Shown piece by piece: positions 52,910-60,845 of a stretch of DNA of 64,000 nucleotides (positions within the stretch are counted from its first letter, which is position 1; every line of letters begins with the position of its first letter). The position numbers and the translations under genes are program-made. This DNA comes from Clostridium_AT stratigraminis. GTDB lineage: Bacteria; Bacillota; Clostridia; Clostridiales; Clostridiaceae. The notes below the pieces were generated by a model, which was given only the letters and a program-made list of their open reading frames with translations, was not told where the DNA came from and did no database searches. The DNA is taken from assembly GCF_045310675.1 (NCBI RefSeq), contig NZ_JBJHZZ010000012.1, forward strand, positions 1 to 64,000, given 5' to 3'.

Positions 52910-53415
52910 TATTTGCTACCCCCTTTATCAACAGGGATAACTACCTCTCCAACCCTATCATACCATTCTAATCTAATGGTTATTTCTTTTGTCGCCTTGC
53001 TTATTCTCTCATAGTTAATAATTCCATCTTCTCCCCAAAATTTTCCACTTGATGAACCACCACCTTGGTGTTTATTTCCTGCATCAGCATATAATAGCAA
53101 TACGTTGCTTGGGAAACTCCACCCAGGTTCTTCTACAATCTTATACCTTAAAATTGTTTGAGTATCTGTATTAATAATTCTTTCAATATAGATAGTATCA
53201 TTATCTATGGGAATTTTCTTATTAACCTCTATTACTTCTGCTTTTCCGTTCTTAACTAATGTTTTTAATTCATCATTAAAGTACTTTCCCTTTGGAAAGC
53301 CTGTAATTATCAAAGGGATTAATAAAAGAGAGCAAATTACCATAATACCTCTTCTTAATGATTTCAAATACTTCACTCCTGATACTTTATTACTCATAAT
53401 ATAATACATCCTCAT
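52909..53415 (-). CDS. Membrane-anchored hypothetical protein, pair partner
   Basis: A protein of 160-168 residues; ATG 53415, 53409 or 53397 is possible and GAGG lies between the first two. It has an N-terminal hydrophobic stretch (GIMVICSLLLIPLIITGF) and an outside part with YIERIINTDTQTILRYKI and ITIRLEWYDRVGEVVIPV. No family is recognised. It is translationally coupled to the downstream gene at 52325-52909. Nothing in the pair points to a defence role, although it lies within the island. Confidence 0.6.
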   Translation of the reverse strand: MRMYYIMSNKVSGVKYLKSLRRGIMVICSLLLIPLIITGFPKGKYFNDELKTLVKNGKAEVIEVNKKIPIDNDTIYIERIINTDTQTILRYKIVEEPGWSFPSNVLLLYADAGNKHQGGGSSSGKFWGEDGIINYERISKATKEITIRLEWYDRVGEVVIPVDKGGSK

Positions 53416-53504
53416 ATCTTATTTTCTAGTTTTATCTCTTTATTCCGTAATTTTGAAATGTATCCATATATATATTATATCATATATATATTGTTAAACT
53501 ACCT

Positions 53505-53765
53505 TTGGCAATCATGGTTTCGCAAGAGGTTCTATATTTGAAGTGGCTTAAGGCTGTAAAATCTAGCTTTAAAGGTTTCCCTTACCTTGGCATATGGACA
53601 AAATACCCAAATGGATCTTTCCTATGCATAGAGCCTTGGTTTGGACATGGAGATTATGAAGATGTAATTTATTCAAAAAACTTCTGATTTAAACACTGGG
53701 AAGGTGTTCTATCTTTAGCAGAAGGCATTAACTTTGAACACCCATATGAAATAGAGATTCTATAA
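53505..53765 (+). pseudogene. C-terminal remnant of aldose 1-epimerase family gene
   Basis: The plus strand reads FKGFPYLGIWTKYPNGSF and LCIEPWFGHGDYED, the conserved C-terminal region of aldose-1-epimerase-like proteins (galactose mutarotase fold). A TGA interrupts after YSKNF, and the frame then goes on with FKHWEGVLSLAEGINFEHPY to a TAA at 53765. The N-terminal two thirds are missing. This is housekeeping sugar metabolism debris lying within the defence island. Confidence 0.75.
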
Positions 53766-53874
53766 TGTAGAAACCGTAACCTTTGATAATATAACTATTA
53801 AAAGCATATAGAAATGACCAGTCAAAAGTCTATATTAATACTTTGCTGGCCAATCTAGAGCCTACTTGCTTATT

Positions 53875-54618
53875 TTATAAAACTTGTTCCCAGATCAATA
53901 CAGTGCCGTTATTTATTTTATTTATTTTCACATTCGGTATTGCTGCTATAACTGCGCAAATTGCTGAAGCTCCCCTTCTTCTATAGTCATCGCTTACTTC
54001 AGCGCTAGAAATACTACCGTTGTTTTTTAGCTTTATTAAAATTTCTCTAAATCTTTCAATATCAAAGTGTCTTTCTTTCCCGTTAGAGTTAATTATGGTA
54101 ATTCCCTCTCTATTTACATCGATTATTCTTATTATTGATTTCCTACTAATATGTGGTAAGTCTCTTCCTTTAAGATTCATAATATAATTTTCCCAAATAT
54201 CATCAAACCAATCTAATTTCTCGTATTTTAACTTATTCCTTTCAAGGTCCACCTTACTTAATAGTGATTCATCACAATTTAAAACAAATTCCTTACCCCA
54301 TATTTCAACTTCAAGCTTTTCTGCAGCCTTACTTGCGTTTTCTGTTAATTCACCCAAAGTCACAATAGCGGAGTTAGTACAGTCATAAAATGCTGCAGCT
54401 CCATATGTATGATAAATAGTCTCTAAATTGACCTTTCGTTTTATATATTTTTTTACTTGTATTCCTAACTTTATACTACCTTTGTTCGCTATAATATCTA
54501 TTCCAACATCTTCTCCTAATTCAATAGGATTTACAATATACCCTTGTTGTAAAAGCACTTGGCATATCAGTTTTTCAAACTGACTAGACGAAAGATCATA
54601 AATATCTTTAAAATTCAT
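53875..54618 (-). CDS. Mrr-like restriction endonuclease
   Basis: A 247-residue protein. The N-terminal 120 residues form an Mrr-type PD-(D/E)XK nuclease: FEKLICQVLLQQGYIVN, then GEDVGIDIIANKG and KLGIQVKKYI, where Asp and the Q-x-K pair are the metal-binding core. The C-terminal part (LIKLKNNGSISSAEVSDDYR) suggests a winged-helix reader. Mrr enzymes cut modified DNA. It is the last gene of the mcrB-mcrC operon, 27 bases after the 165-residue gene, and starts with AGGAGGG. Confidence 0.85.
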   Translation of the reverse strand: MNFKDIYDLSSSQFEKLICQVLLQQGYIVNPIELGEDVGIDIIANKGSIKLGIQVKKYIKRKVNLETIYHTYGAAAFYDCTNSAIVTLGELTENASKAAEKLEVEIWGKEFVLNCDESLLSKVDLERNKLKYEKLDWFDDIWENYIMNLKGRDLPHISRKSIIRIIDVNREGITIINSNGKERHFDIERFREILIKLKNNGSISSAEVSDDYRRRGASAICAVIAAIPNVKINKINNGTVLIWEQVL

Positions 54619-54645
54619 GATAGCCCTCCTTAACTTAATTCTCTT

Positions 54646-55143
54646 TTAACCATTCACCCACCTATTCATGAACTCCCAGTCTCTAACTGTCCCGTCATCA
54701 TTTAATATTCTTAGATAAACTCCATCACCTTTACCCACCATATAAATAGCATTTGCTGAGTTATAAGTACCAGCCATTCCATTGTTTAAACAATATTCAA
54801 TAAATGCATCTCGACCAGTATCAATGTTTTCAGATACATAAGCCACTATGTATATATCAAATGGACTGGCTCCAAGCTTATCAAAGCTGCTATTTAAGAT
54901 GTGCTCTCGTAATATTTGAATTCTTTTTCGTTCATCTGCAGTTAACATTTCCTTATGTATTTTTTCAAAGTTATAGTGCTTATAGGATCTTTGTTCCCAT
55001 GGCTTAAGCTTACTATAATCGCCACCATTTTCATCTAGCTTCCCTATCATATTTTTCACATTATATACTGTTGGTATAATCTTTTCAGACTTTATTTTCT
55101 TACCTCTAAGCTCGAAAGGTAATTCAAAAGGCTTGTCAAACAT
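54646..55143 (-). CDS. Unknown 165-residue protein in McrBC operon
   Basis: Not recognised. It begins with MFDKPFELPFELRGKKIKSE and has a helical middle (KEMLTADERKRIQILREHIL) and a mixed C-terminal part (SANAIYMVGKGDGVYLRILN). It lies 15 bases after mcrC and 27 bases before the Mrr gene, on the same strand with a good AAGGAG site, so it is expressed with them. It might be a specificity or immunity factor; this follows only from position. Confidence 0.6.
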   Translation of the reverse strand: MFDKPFELPFELRGKKIKSEKIIPTVYNVKNMIGKLDENGGDYSKLKPWEQRSYKHYNFEKIHKEMLTADERKRIQILREHILNSSFDKLGASPFDIYIVAYVSENIDTGRDAFIEYCLNNGMAGTYNSANAIYMVGKGDGVYLRILNDDGTVRDWEFMNRWVNG

Positions 55144-55158
55144 AATTTAACTCCTTTA

Positions 55159-56451
55159 TTAAATATTTTGATTAAATAGATTTAATAGTTTATCCTTAAT
55201 AATATCTCTGCTTTTAATCCCTTCATTTATTAAGTTTAAATAATCATTTATATTGATTGCTCTTACATTAATACAAGGCTTGACTATATTGCACTCTAGA
55301 GTATTGATAAATATTTTCTGGAAAATGTCATCATTATTTTCATATTGAGGATAAATAATAAATATATTTGCTTTACTTTTAAACATATTATAAAAATATA
55401 ATCCGTAAAAGGTCAACTGATAGATATCCTCATTGTATACATGATGATAGCCGTAAGCTTTATTTTTAGTATCTATAACTATTACTTCTTCATCATTTTT
55501 ACTTCTTAGTATAATGTCAGGCTTTATTTTTCTATAAGTACCATTTTTATAATTTAATATAGCATTTCCTACTTCAAACTGAGGTTTTACTTCATAGCTG
55601 CTCACTAGATATTTAGCAGTTAAAGCAGCAACAAAGCCTTCAAATAGTTCATTCATATCAATAAGCAAGGAATATCTGCTATTATGCTCACCAGCCTTAT
55701 ATAAGTCTCCAATTCCAATACTTTCAATTAACAGCTTGGAATAATAATGAACTTCTTTATACTCCGAGTTTAATCTATTATAGCTTATTTCTGGAACCTT
55801 CTCCCCTCTATATTCCTCACAAATCTCTTTAAACAAGCTAGCATAATTCTTTATTTTCTTCCTATTATTATTATCTGTAGTTATTTTAGCAGCAATATTA
55901 AGTGCTTTGTGTATTATTTGATTCTCTAATACATTTGTATTTAGTTCCTCATAATTACAAAAGATGCTATCTCCTCTTAAGAAATTTTTAGTAAGCTGGT
56001 TTTTAAAATCTATTCTCCCTCTTATAACCTTTAGGTTCTCATTGAAACTCACATATTCTCTAAAGATACCGCCTTTAATTATATTGAAAACTTCTTCTAG
56101 TAACAGGCTAATAATTATTTCATATAAATCTTCTTTTGATTTATTAATGCTTAAATTTTGCTTAAAGCTCTTATACTTAACATCTTTTGTAAAAAGAATT
56201 AACTGTATTAGCCTTGAGAAATCATGGTCAAATCTGGGGTAAATATTAATTCTTTCTTTACTTAATTGAATAGTTCCAATATAGTTTAGTGGTTTTATAT
56301 AAATCCCATTATAATCTTCTCTAAGGTAATACCTGCATTCACCTTTTTTAATATCTTCATACTGTAGTCTGCTGAGATGCATGCGATCCTCATCATCAAG
56401 ATATTGCTTTTCAATTAAACCTTCCTGACCATACTCGATTAGATTAATCAT
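55159..56451 (-). CDS. mcrC: McrC-like nuclease subunit
   Basis: About 430 residues. The N-terminal part (INLIEYGQEGLI, YYLREDYNGIYIKPLNYIGT) and the C-terminal PD-(D/E)XK core (KPDIILRSKNDEEVIVIDTK) match McrC of the 5-methylcytosine-dependent McrBC systems. McrC binds the McrB ring, stimulates its NTPase and cuts DNA. ATG 56451 overlaps the mcrB stop by eight bases, so translation is coupled; the longer GTG start at 56463 is less likely. Confidence 0.9.
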   Translation of the reverse strand: MINLIEYGQEGLIEKQYLDDEDRMHLSRLQYEDIKKGECRYYLREDYNGIYIKPLNYIGTIQLSKERINIYPRFDHDFSRLIQLILFTKDVKYKSFKQNLSINKSKEDLYEIIISLLLEEVFNIIKGGIFREYVSFNENLKVIRGRIDFKNQLTKNFLRGDSIFCNYEELNTNVLENQIIHKALNIAAKITTDNNNRKKIKNYASLFKEICEEYRGEKVPEISYNRLNSEYKEVHYYSKLLIESIGIGDLYKAGEHNSRYSLLIDMNELFEGFVAALTAKYLVSSYEVKPQFEVGNAILNYKNGTYRKIKPDIILRSKNDEEVIVIDTKNKAYGYHHVYNEDIYQLTFYGLYFYNMFKSKANIFIIYPQYENNDDIFQKIFINTLECNIVKPCINVRAININDYLNLINEGIKSRDIIKDKLLNLFNQNI

Positions 56452-58510
56452 TTTTCCCACCAAACTTATTAACTATTTCAGATGTGAAGTAATCATCATT
56501 ACCATACAGCAATTCATATTTTAATTCTTCACTATCTTCATCTATGAATTTTTCTCCAATAATTTCACTCATGCTGCTGTAATTGTTGAAGCAGTACTCT
56601 GATATTAGTGGAATTATATCATAAATGAAAACTTCTTTAAGCTCACTTAAACTTTCTATTTGATTTCCTTTTTTCATAAAATATGCGTGGCCAATCTGCT
56701 TCTCCCTGTCTTCTAGTTCCCTAAGCCTAGTATTAATTTTCATAAGTATGTCCTTAGGTGACAAACCCAAACTATCAATAGGCTTATTTATTAATTCATA
56801 GTCAGGCATACATTCTATAAAGGCAAAACGCCTTCTTAGAGCTGCATCGAGCATTTTTATACTTCTGTCTGTAGTATTCATAGTTCCAATGATATAAACA
56901 TTTGTAGGCACACTAAAAGACTCTCCGCTTTGAGAAAGTGTTAGATTCATACCCCTTTTATCTCCCTCTATTAAGGTAATCATTTCACCAAATACCTTCT
57001 CAACATTGCCTCTATTTATTTCATCAATGATTAAATAATAATCGCATTCTTGATTATTATTAGCCCTAAGACATAGCTCTTTAAATATACCGTTTTTAAG
57101 CTTAAAGCTCATTTCACCCTTACTATTGTTAGTAGGCTTGTATCCCTCAATAAAGTCCTCGTAATTAAAGGAAGGGTGAAAGGTGCACATTTCCTTTTCA
57201 GTCTTTCTGCCTGTATTATGGCTTTTCCATCTTAAATACTTACTACTTAAAAAGGTTTTACCAGTTCCAGGAGGCCCATAAAGTATTATATTTCCCTTTC
57301 TTAGAAGGTTTTTATCTATCTGTAGAAAGAACCTCTCTTCAGCCTCTGTAAAAATTTCTTTTTCTGGTTTCTTGTCAATTATAACCGGTGGAGTAGGTAT
57401 TTGTGGTTCCGTTTCAGTTATATTATCTTCATCAATAATATCTTTATAAAGCTTATCGCTGATATTATATACTGTTCTGAAGGCCCAGTAGCTCTGAGGT
57501 GATATTTCTTTTGGTTTAAAATCCTTTCTCCAATTCACATACACTATATGTTTAAATTCATTTCTAGCTGCATCATACACATATCCCTTTTCACTAACCT
57601 CACCAACACCTTCAACATAACTTGTACCTCTATTTGCAACAATAATATCGCCTGCATTTAAGTTAAAGAAGGTCCACATTTCATTGGATTTCTGAGTAAC
57701 CTTGCTCTTATCATAGTCTGGATATAACTGTTCGAAGCTATGCCTAAATTCATCATAATCTGCATAGTTTCTCATATCCCCTACTTCATCCCAGCCAAGA
57801 CATATGAAGCCATTATCAAAACATTCCTGCCATAACCTTGCGTTATCTCCAGGTGCAATCTTGTATATCTTTGAGCTATGTATTACTGTAAGATATACAA
57901 ACCACATAAACTTAAAGGAATTCCACCCCTTAAAAGCTTCATTACTGTCTAAAATGTTTTTCAATTCCATATTGCATTTTATAACATCCCAATTTTTAAT
58001 AGTATCTTTGCTATGGCCAAAGAATTCTAAAATTCTCTGAAGATGGTCAGTACTATATATAGGAAGCAGCTTATCTGGAAAATACATATATAAGAGTTTA
58101 GCTCTTACCATATTCATAGAATAGATCATGCTGCTTTGATCAACCTGAAAAATGCCATTAGCTTCAAAGTTTTTAAGAAAGGTATAAAGTTCCTCTCTAA
58201 GCTTAAGCCATGCTTCAGTTTCGTTACTAAATTCTTTAGGAAACACCCATTGCTTAACCTTAGCGCTATAGAATATTTTATGCTTGTGAGCTGAGCCGCC
58301 TTTTATGCTGCCAAGTTCTACAGTGTTGTACTCTATCCACCAGCATAGATTATCTGCTTTTCTCCCCAAAGCATAATCTTCTAAATCCATATTCTTAATA
58401 CTCTCCAGTGGAAACTTTTCTACAAATTGTCTTCTCAATTGTTCCTTTTTTCCATAATCTTCATCTTTGAAATCTTGTTCAAAAGTTGATACTAGAAAAT
58501 TTATATCCAT
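56444..58510 (-). CDS. mcrB: McrB-like AAA+ NTPase with EVE-type reader
   Basis: About 688 residues starting at ATG 58510, after AAAGGGAGG. An N-terminal region (residues 1-180) precedes an EVE/PUA-like domain (KIYKIAPGDNARLWQECFDN, then FICLGWDEVGD and GTSYVEGVGEVSEKG) that is known to read modified bases. The AAA+ part has Walker A YGPPGTGKTFLSS, the McrB GTP-binding element TMNTTDRSI and LIIDEINRGNVEKVFGE. It should form the ring that moves DNA for McrC. The EVE reader suggests recognition of modified cytosine or another altered base. Confidence 0.9.
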   Translation of the reverse strand: MDINFLVSTFEQDFKDEDYGKKEQLRRQFVEKFPLESIKNMDLEDYALGRKADNLCWWIEYNTVELGSIKGGSAHKHKIFYSAKVKQWVFPKEFSNETEAWLKLREELYTFLKNFEANGIFQVDQSSMIYSMNMVRAKLLYMYFPDKLLPIYSTDHLQRILEFFGHSKDTIKNWDVIKCNMELKNILDSNEAFKGWNSFKFMWFVYLTVIHSSKIYKIAPGDNARLWQECFDNGFICLGWDEVGDMRNYADYDEFRHSFEQLYPDYDKSKVTQKSNEMWTFFNLNAGDIIVANRGTSYVEGVGEVSEKGYVYDAARNEFKHIVYVNWRKDFKPKEISPQSYWAFRTVYNISDKLYKDIIDEDNITETEPQIPTPPVIIDKKPEKEIFTEAEERFFLQIDKNLLRKGNIILYGPPGTGKTFLSSKYLRWKSHNTGRKTEKEMCTFHPSFNYEDFIEGYKPTNNSKGEMSFKLKNGIFKELCLRANNNQECDYYLIIDEINRGNVEKVFGEMITLIEGDKRGMNLTLSQSGESFSVPTNVYIIGTMNTTDRSIKMLDAALRRRFAFIECMPDYELINKPIDSLGLSPKDILMKINTRLRELEDREKQIGHAYFMKKGNQIESLSELKEVFIYDIIPLISEYCFNNYSSMSEIIGEKFIDEDSEELKYELLYGNDDYFTSEIVNKFGGKND

Positions 58511-58636
58511 GTTTTGACCTCCCTTTACATTATAGAATTTATTAATAGAAAGAATTAAGTTCATTACTAATAAAACTTATTTATTACTTAATTCTACATA
58601 TAAATTACAACTCCTGCTAAAATTGACATACAAATA

Positions 58637-58677
58637 AGGCCATCTGAAATTCTACTTATACATTTCAGATGGCTTTC
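58637..58677. terminator. Terminator between FRG gene and mcrB
   Basis: GGCCATCTGAAAT pairs with ATTTCAGATGGCT (one mismatch at the foot) around 11 bases. It separates the FRG gene from the mcr operon. Confidence 0.82.
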
Positions 58678-58762
58678 TAACGCAGTAAATTCATGCTCCA
58701 TGCTAACCTTTTTATTAACTATAAACTCTACATAATTTTAATCAAGATACGTTCTCATAATA

Positions 58763-60064
58763 TCAATATTTACTTCTAATATAATCAGCAACATCATCAA
58801 TTTCTGGAAAAAGAGCTGCTTTATTTATTGAGAAAGCATTTAATAAATCAAGTAGTTTCTGTTTATTATTTATTAAAAATATTTGCTTCTTCCCATTAGA
58901 GCCTTCATATCTTAATTTATTTATATCAAGATGTTTATAGTCTTCTGATAATCCACAAATTATAAAAGCTCCATCTTGTTTTAAAATTCTATTATTATTT
59001 TTAACTGGTAATACGACTAGATTTCTTAGCAAATCTTCTTGCAAAATTTCATCCTTAAATTCAGGTTTTTCGGATCTTATCTCATGCAATAAATGATGTA
59101 CCTTTTCATTAAATTCTTCTGTTGATAAAAGTTTATCTGTAGCATATCTATATATTTCTTGTTGTTTTTCATATTCAAACATAGGGAGACTTGCTAATAT
59201 TGATACAGTATCACTCTTGTGGTACTTAATATCACAGTCTTCAACAGAAAAAACTACGATTTCTCCAAATAAATTAGGATGATACTCACAAGCAAAATAA
59301 AGTGCTACTAGAGGATTTGTTGTAATATCCAACAATCTTGTAGGCAATCCGTAATGTTGCATTTCTACAAGATAATCAAGATGGTGTTTCATTTCCCTAA
59401 AGCTTTCAGGAGACTTAATTAGTATTTCATTATACATTTTTCTTTCATTTTGAAGCCAGCTTTGTCTGCGCATTAAAGATGGAATCAAAATATAATTCGC
59501 TTCTGAATGTCCCCTATAGAATATACTTTTCCCAAGCTTATGAATATCTTCGATCATGTAACAAAATTCATTAATCGAAGATATAAAATTCAGTTCCACT
59601 TGAGAACTTAAGTAAGCAATACCTTGAGCAACCCTTATTTCGCCTTCCAATTTATACTTCTCTTTTAGCAATTCTGCAAGTTCCGTAGTAGCTTCTAAAC
59701 GTTCATCGGTAGTTCGAAATGTTTTATAGATCCAATTTAATAAAGCTTGTGCTTCAAGTAATTTCATATTATCAGCTATAACATAATTTTTCATAACTTG
59801 AGAACTTAAAAATGTGCTTAGAAAATTACTAATTTCATTTCCTTTTGGATAACTCCCCTTATATAGCTCTGCAATCGGAGAATCAATATCTTTTAACATA
59901 TGGTACATAGACTCTTTATTTGATTTATTATATATATAACTATTCATGTCACAGTACCCGTCAGAAATTAACTTATCTCCACAGGTTAAATAAAATGCTC
60001 TCTGAACTAATGGATTAGTGTATATAGTATCAAAAAAGAAAAAAAAGATGATAATCTCCTCCAA
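58763..60064 (-). CDS. FRG domain protein
   Basis: A protein of up to 433 residues. Residues about 180-270 contain the FRG signature: IFYRGHSEANYILIPSLMRR, then YLVEMQHYGLPTRLLDITTN and LVALYFACE. FRG proteins are common in phage-defence and mobile regions; the activity is not well established. The start is unclear: the frame opens with TTG 60064 without a ribosome site, while GGAGGAG overlaps codons 2-3 and no ATG, GTG or TTG lies at the right distance. The next ATG is at codon 40. A run of T's follows this point, so an indel there is possible. Confidence 0.8.
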   Translation of the reverse strand: MEEIIIFFFFFDTIYTNPLVQRAFYLTCGDKLISDGYCDMNSYIYNKSNKESMYHMLKDIDSPIAELYKGSYPKGNEISNFLSTFLSSQVMKNYVIADNMKLLEAQALLNWIYKTFRTTDERLEATTELAELLKEKYKLEGEIRVAQGIAYLSSQVELNFISSINEFCYMIEDIHKLGKSIFYRGHSEANYILIPSLMRRQSWLQNERKMYNEILIKSPESFREMKHHLDYLVEMQHYGLPTRLLDITTNPLVALYFACEYHPNLFGEIVVFSVEDCDIKYHKSDTVSILASLPMFEYEKQQEIYRYATDKLLSTEEFNEKVHHLLHEIRSEKPEFKDEILQEDLLRNLVVLPVKNNNRILKQDGAFIICGLSEDYKHLDINKLRYEGSNGKKQIFLINNKQKLLDLLNAFSINKAALFPEIDDVADYIRSKY

Positions 60065-60480
60065 TCTAATAAATCATTAGTCCCCACTTATAAAACCTAT
60101 TACTTAAGACATTATTTCGTGATAAAGCCTTAAGTGATTTATAGATATAATAATAATTCTACACTGTCAGTAAATTCCCTTCATTTTTTTCTAAAATATA
60201 TTAAAATATGGATTAGTTTTTGCTTCTATCTAATACTTCGAATGTACTATTGTTAAAATAGTGTTAGTACTTCCCATATTTTCAGTTATTTATATACAAA
60301 TTTATAGCATTTTCTCTAAATAATAACCAACAATTTTCGATAAAATAAGTCTAGTAATTGTAATATGATGTTTCTTTTCAACATTAATCAAATATTGCCA
60401 CATTGTGTGCTTTATTAGACATTGCCTTATTCAAGGTCCAACTCATCAATTTGAAGTCGAGCTTCTGAGGTCGATCCAAG
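60065..60480. other. AT-rich gap upstream of FRG gene
   Basis: No gene is supported here. An inverted repeat with ACTTAAG and CTTAAGT halves (about 60103-60130) lies 40 bases before the FRG start and could be an operator or part of the leader. The rest is AT-rich. Confidence 0.4.
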
Positions 60481-60606
60481 CCTCTAGATTTATCTCTTTT
60501 ATTGTCCCTAAAACGGGTAAGAAAGATGATTGAAAGAATTAACAACCACGTATACAAATTCACAGTGGAATTCAATTTCGATGTGACTGAGAATGTTGAA
60601 GAATAA
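60481..60606 (+). pseudogene. Recombinase-like C-terminal remnant
   Basis: A start-less open frame ends VRKMIERINNHVYKFTVEFN then FDVTENVEE and TAA. The tail corresponds to the one at 46680-46727. It resembles the C-terminus of clostridial large serine recombinases, whose genes sit at mobile-element ends. It might mark an old element boundary in the island. Confidence 0.45.
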
Positions 60607-60621
60607 GTCTGAAAATAAATG

Positions 60622-60660
60622 AGGCACTCTACGGAATTACAACGTAGGGTGCCTTGCTTT
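60622..60660 (+). terminator. GGCACTCTACG hairpin, copy 2
   Basis: AGGCACTCTACG pairs with CGTAGGGTGCCT (one G-T) around nine bases, then TTGCTTTG. It is the twin of 46745-46778, and both follow a recombinase-like tail. Confidence 0.75.
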
Positions 60661-60705
60661 GTTTTGTATTTCCGTTTACAGACAAATTGGACTTCCTATT
60701 CAAAT

Positions 60706-60831
60706 CTACTTTTTCTTCTTTTTATCTTTATAGTATTGATAGCTATAATCCATTACATCAGGATGATCTCCAAACATATCTTGATAAAAACCGTATTTCT
60801 GAAAGAAAGTAATTTTCTTCTCATCAGAATC
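60706..60831 (-). pseudogene. Unknown 41-codon C-terminal fragment
   Basis: After the stop of the large repeat gene, the minus strand is open for 41 codons and reads KITFFQKYGFYQDMFGDHPD then VMDYSYQYYKDKKKKK. It could be a tiny protein beginning at MFGDHPD, but no ribosome site is convincing. More likely it is the tail of a lost gene. Confidence 0.35.
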
Positions 60832-60845
60832 TTAGTATTCCTTTA

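Noticed and set aside
60384..60575. 63-codon minus-strand frame
   Set aside because: It overlaps the recombinase-like tail on the other strand, has no ribosome site and no family resemblance.
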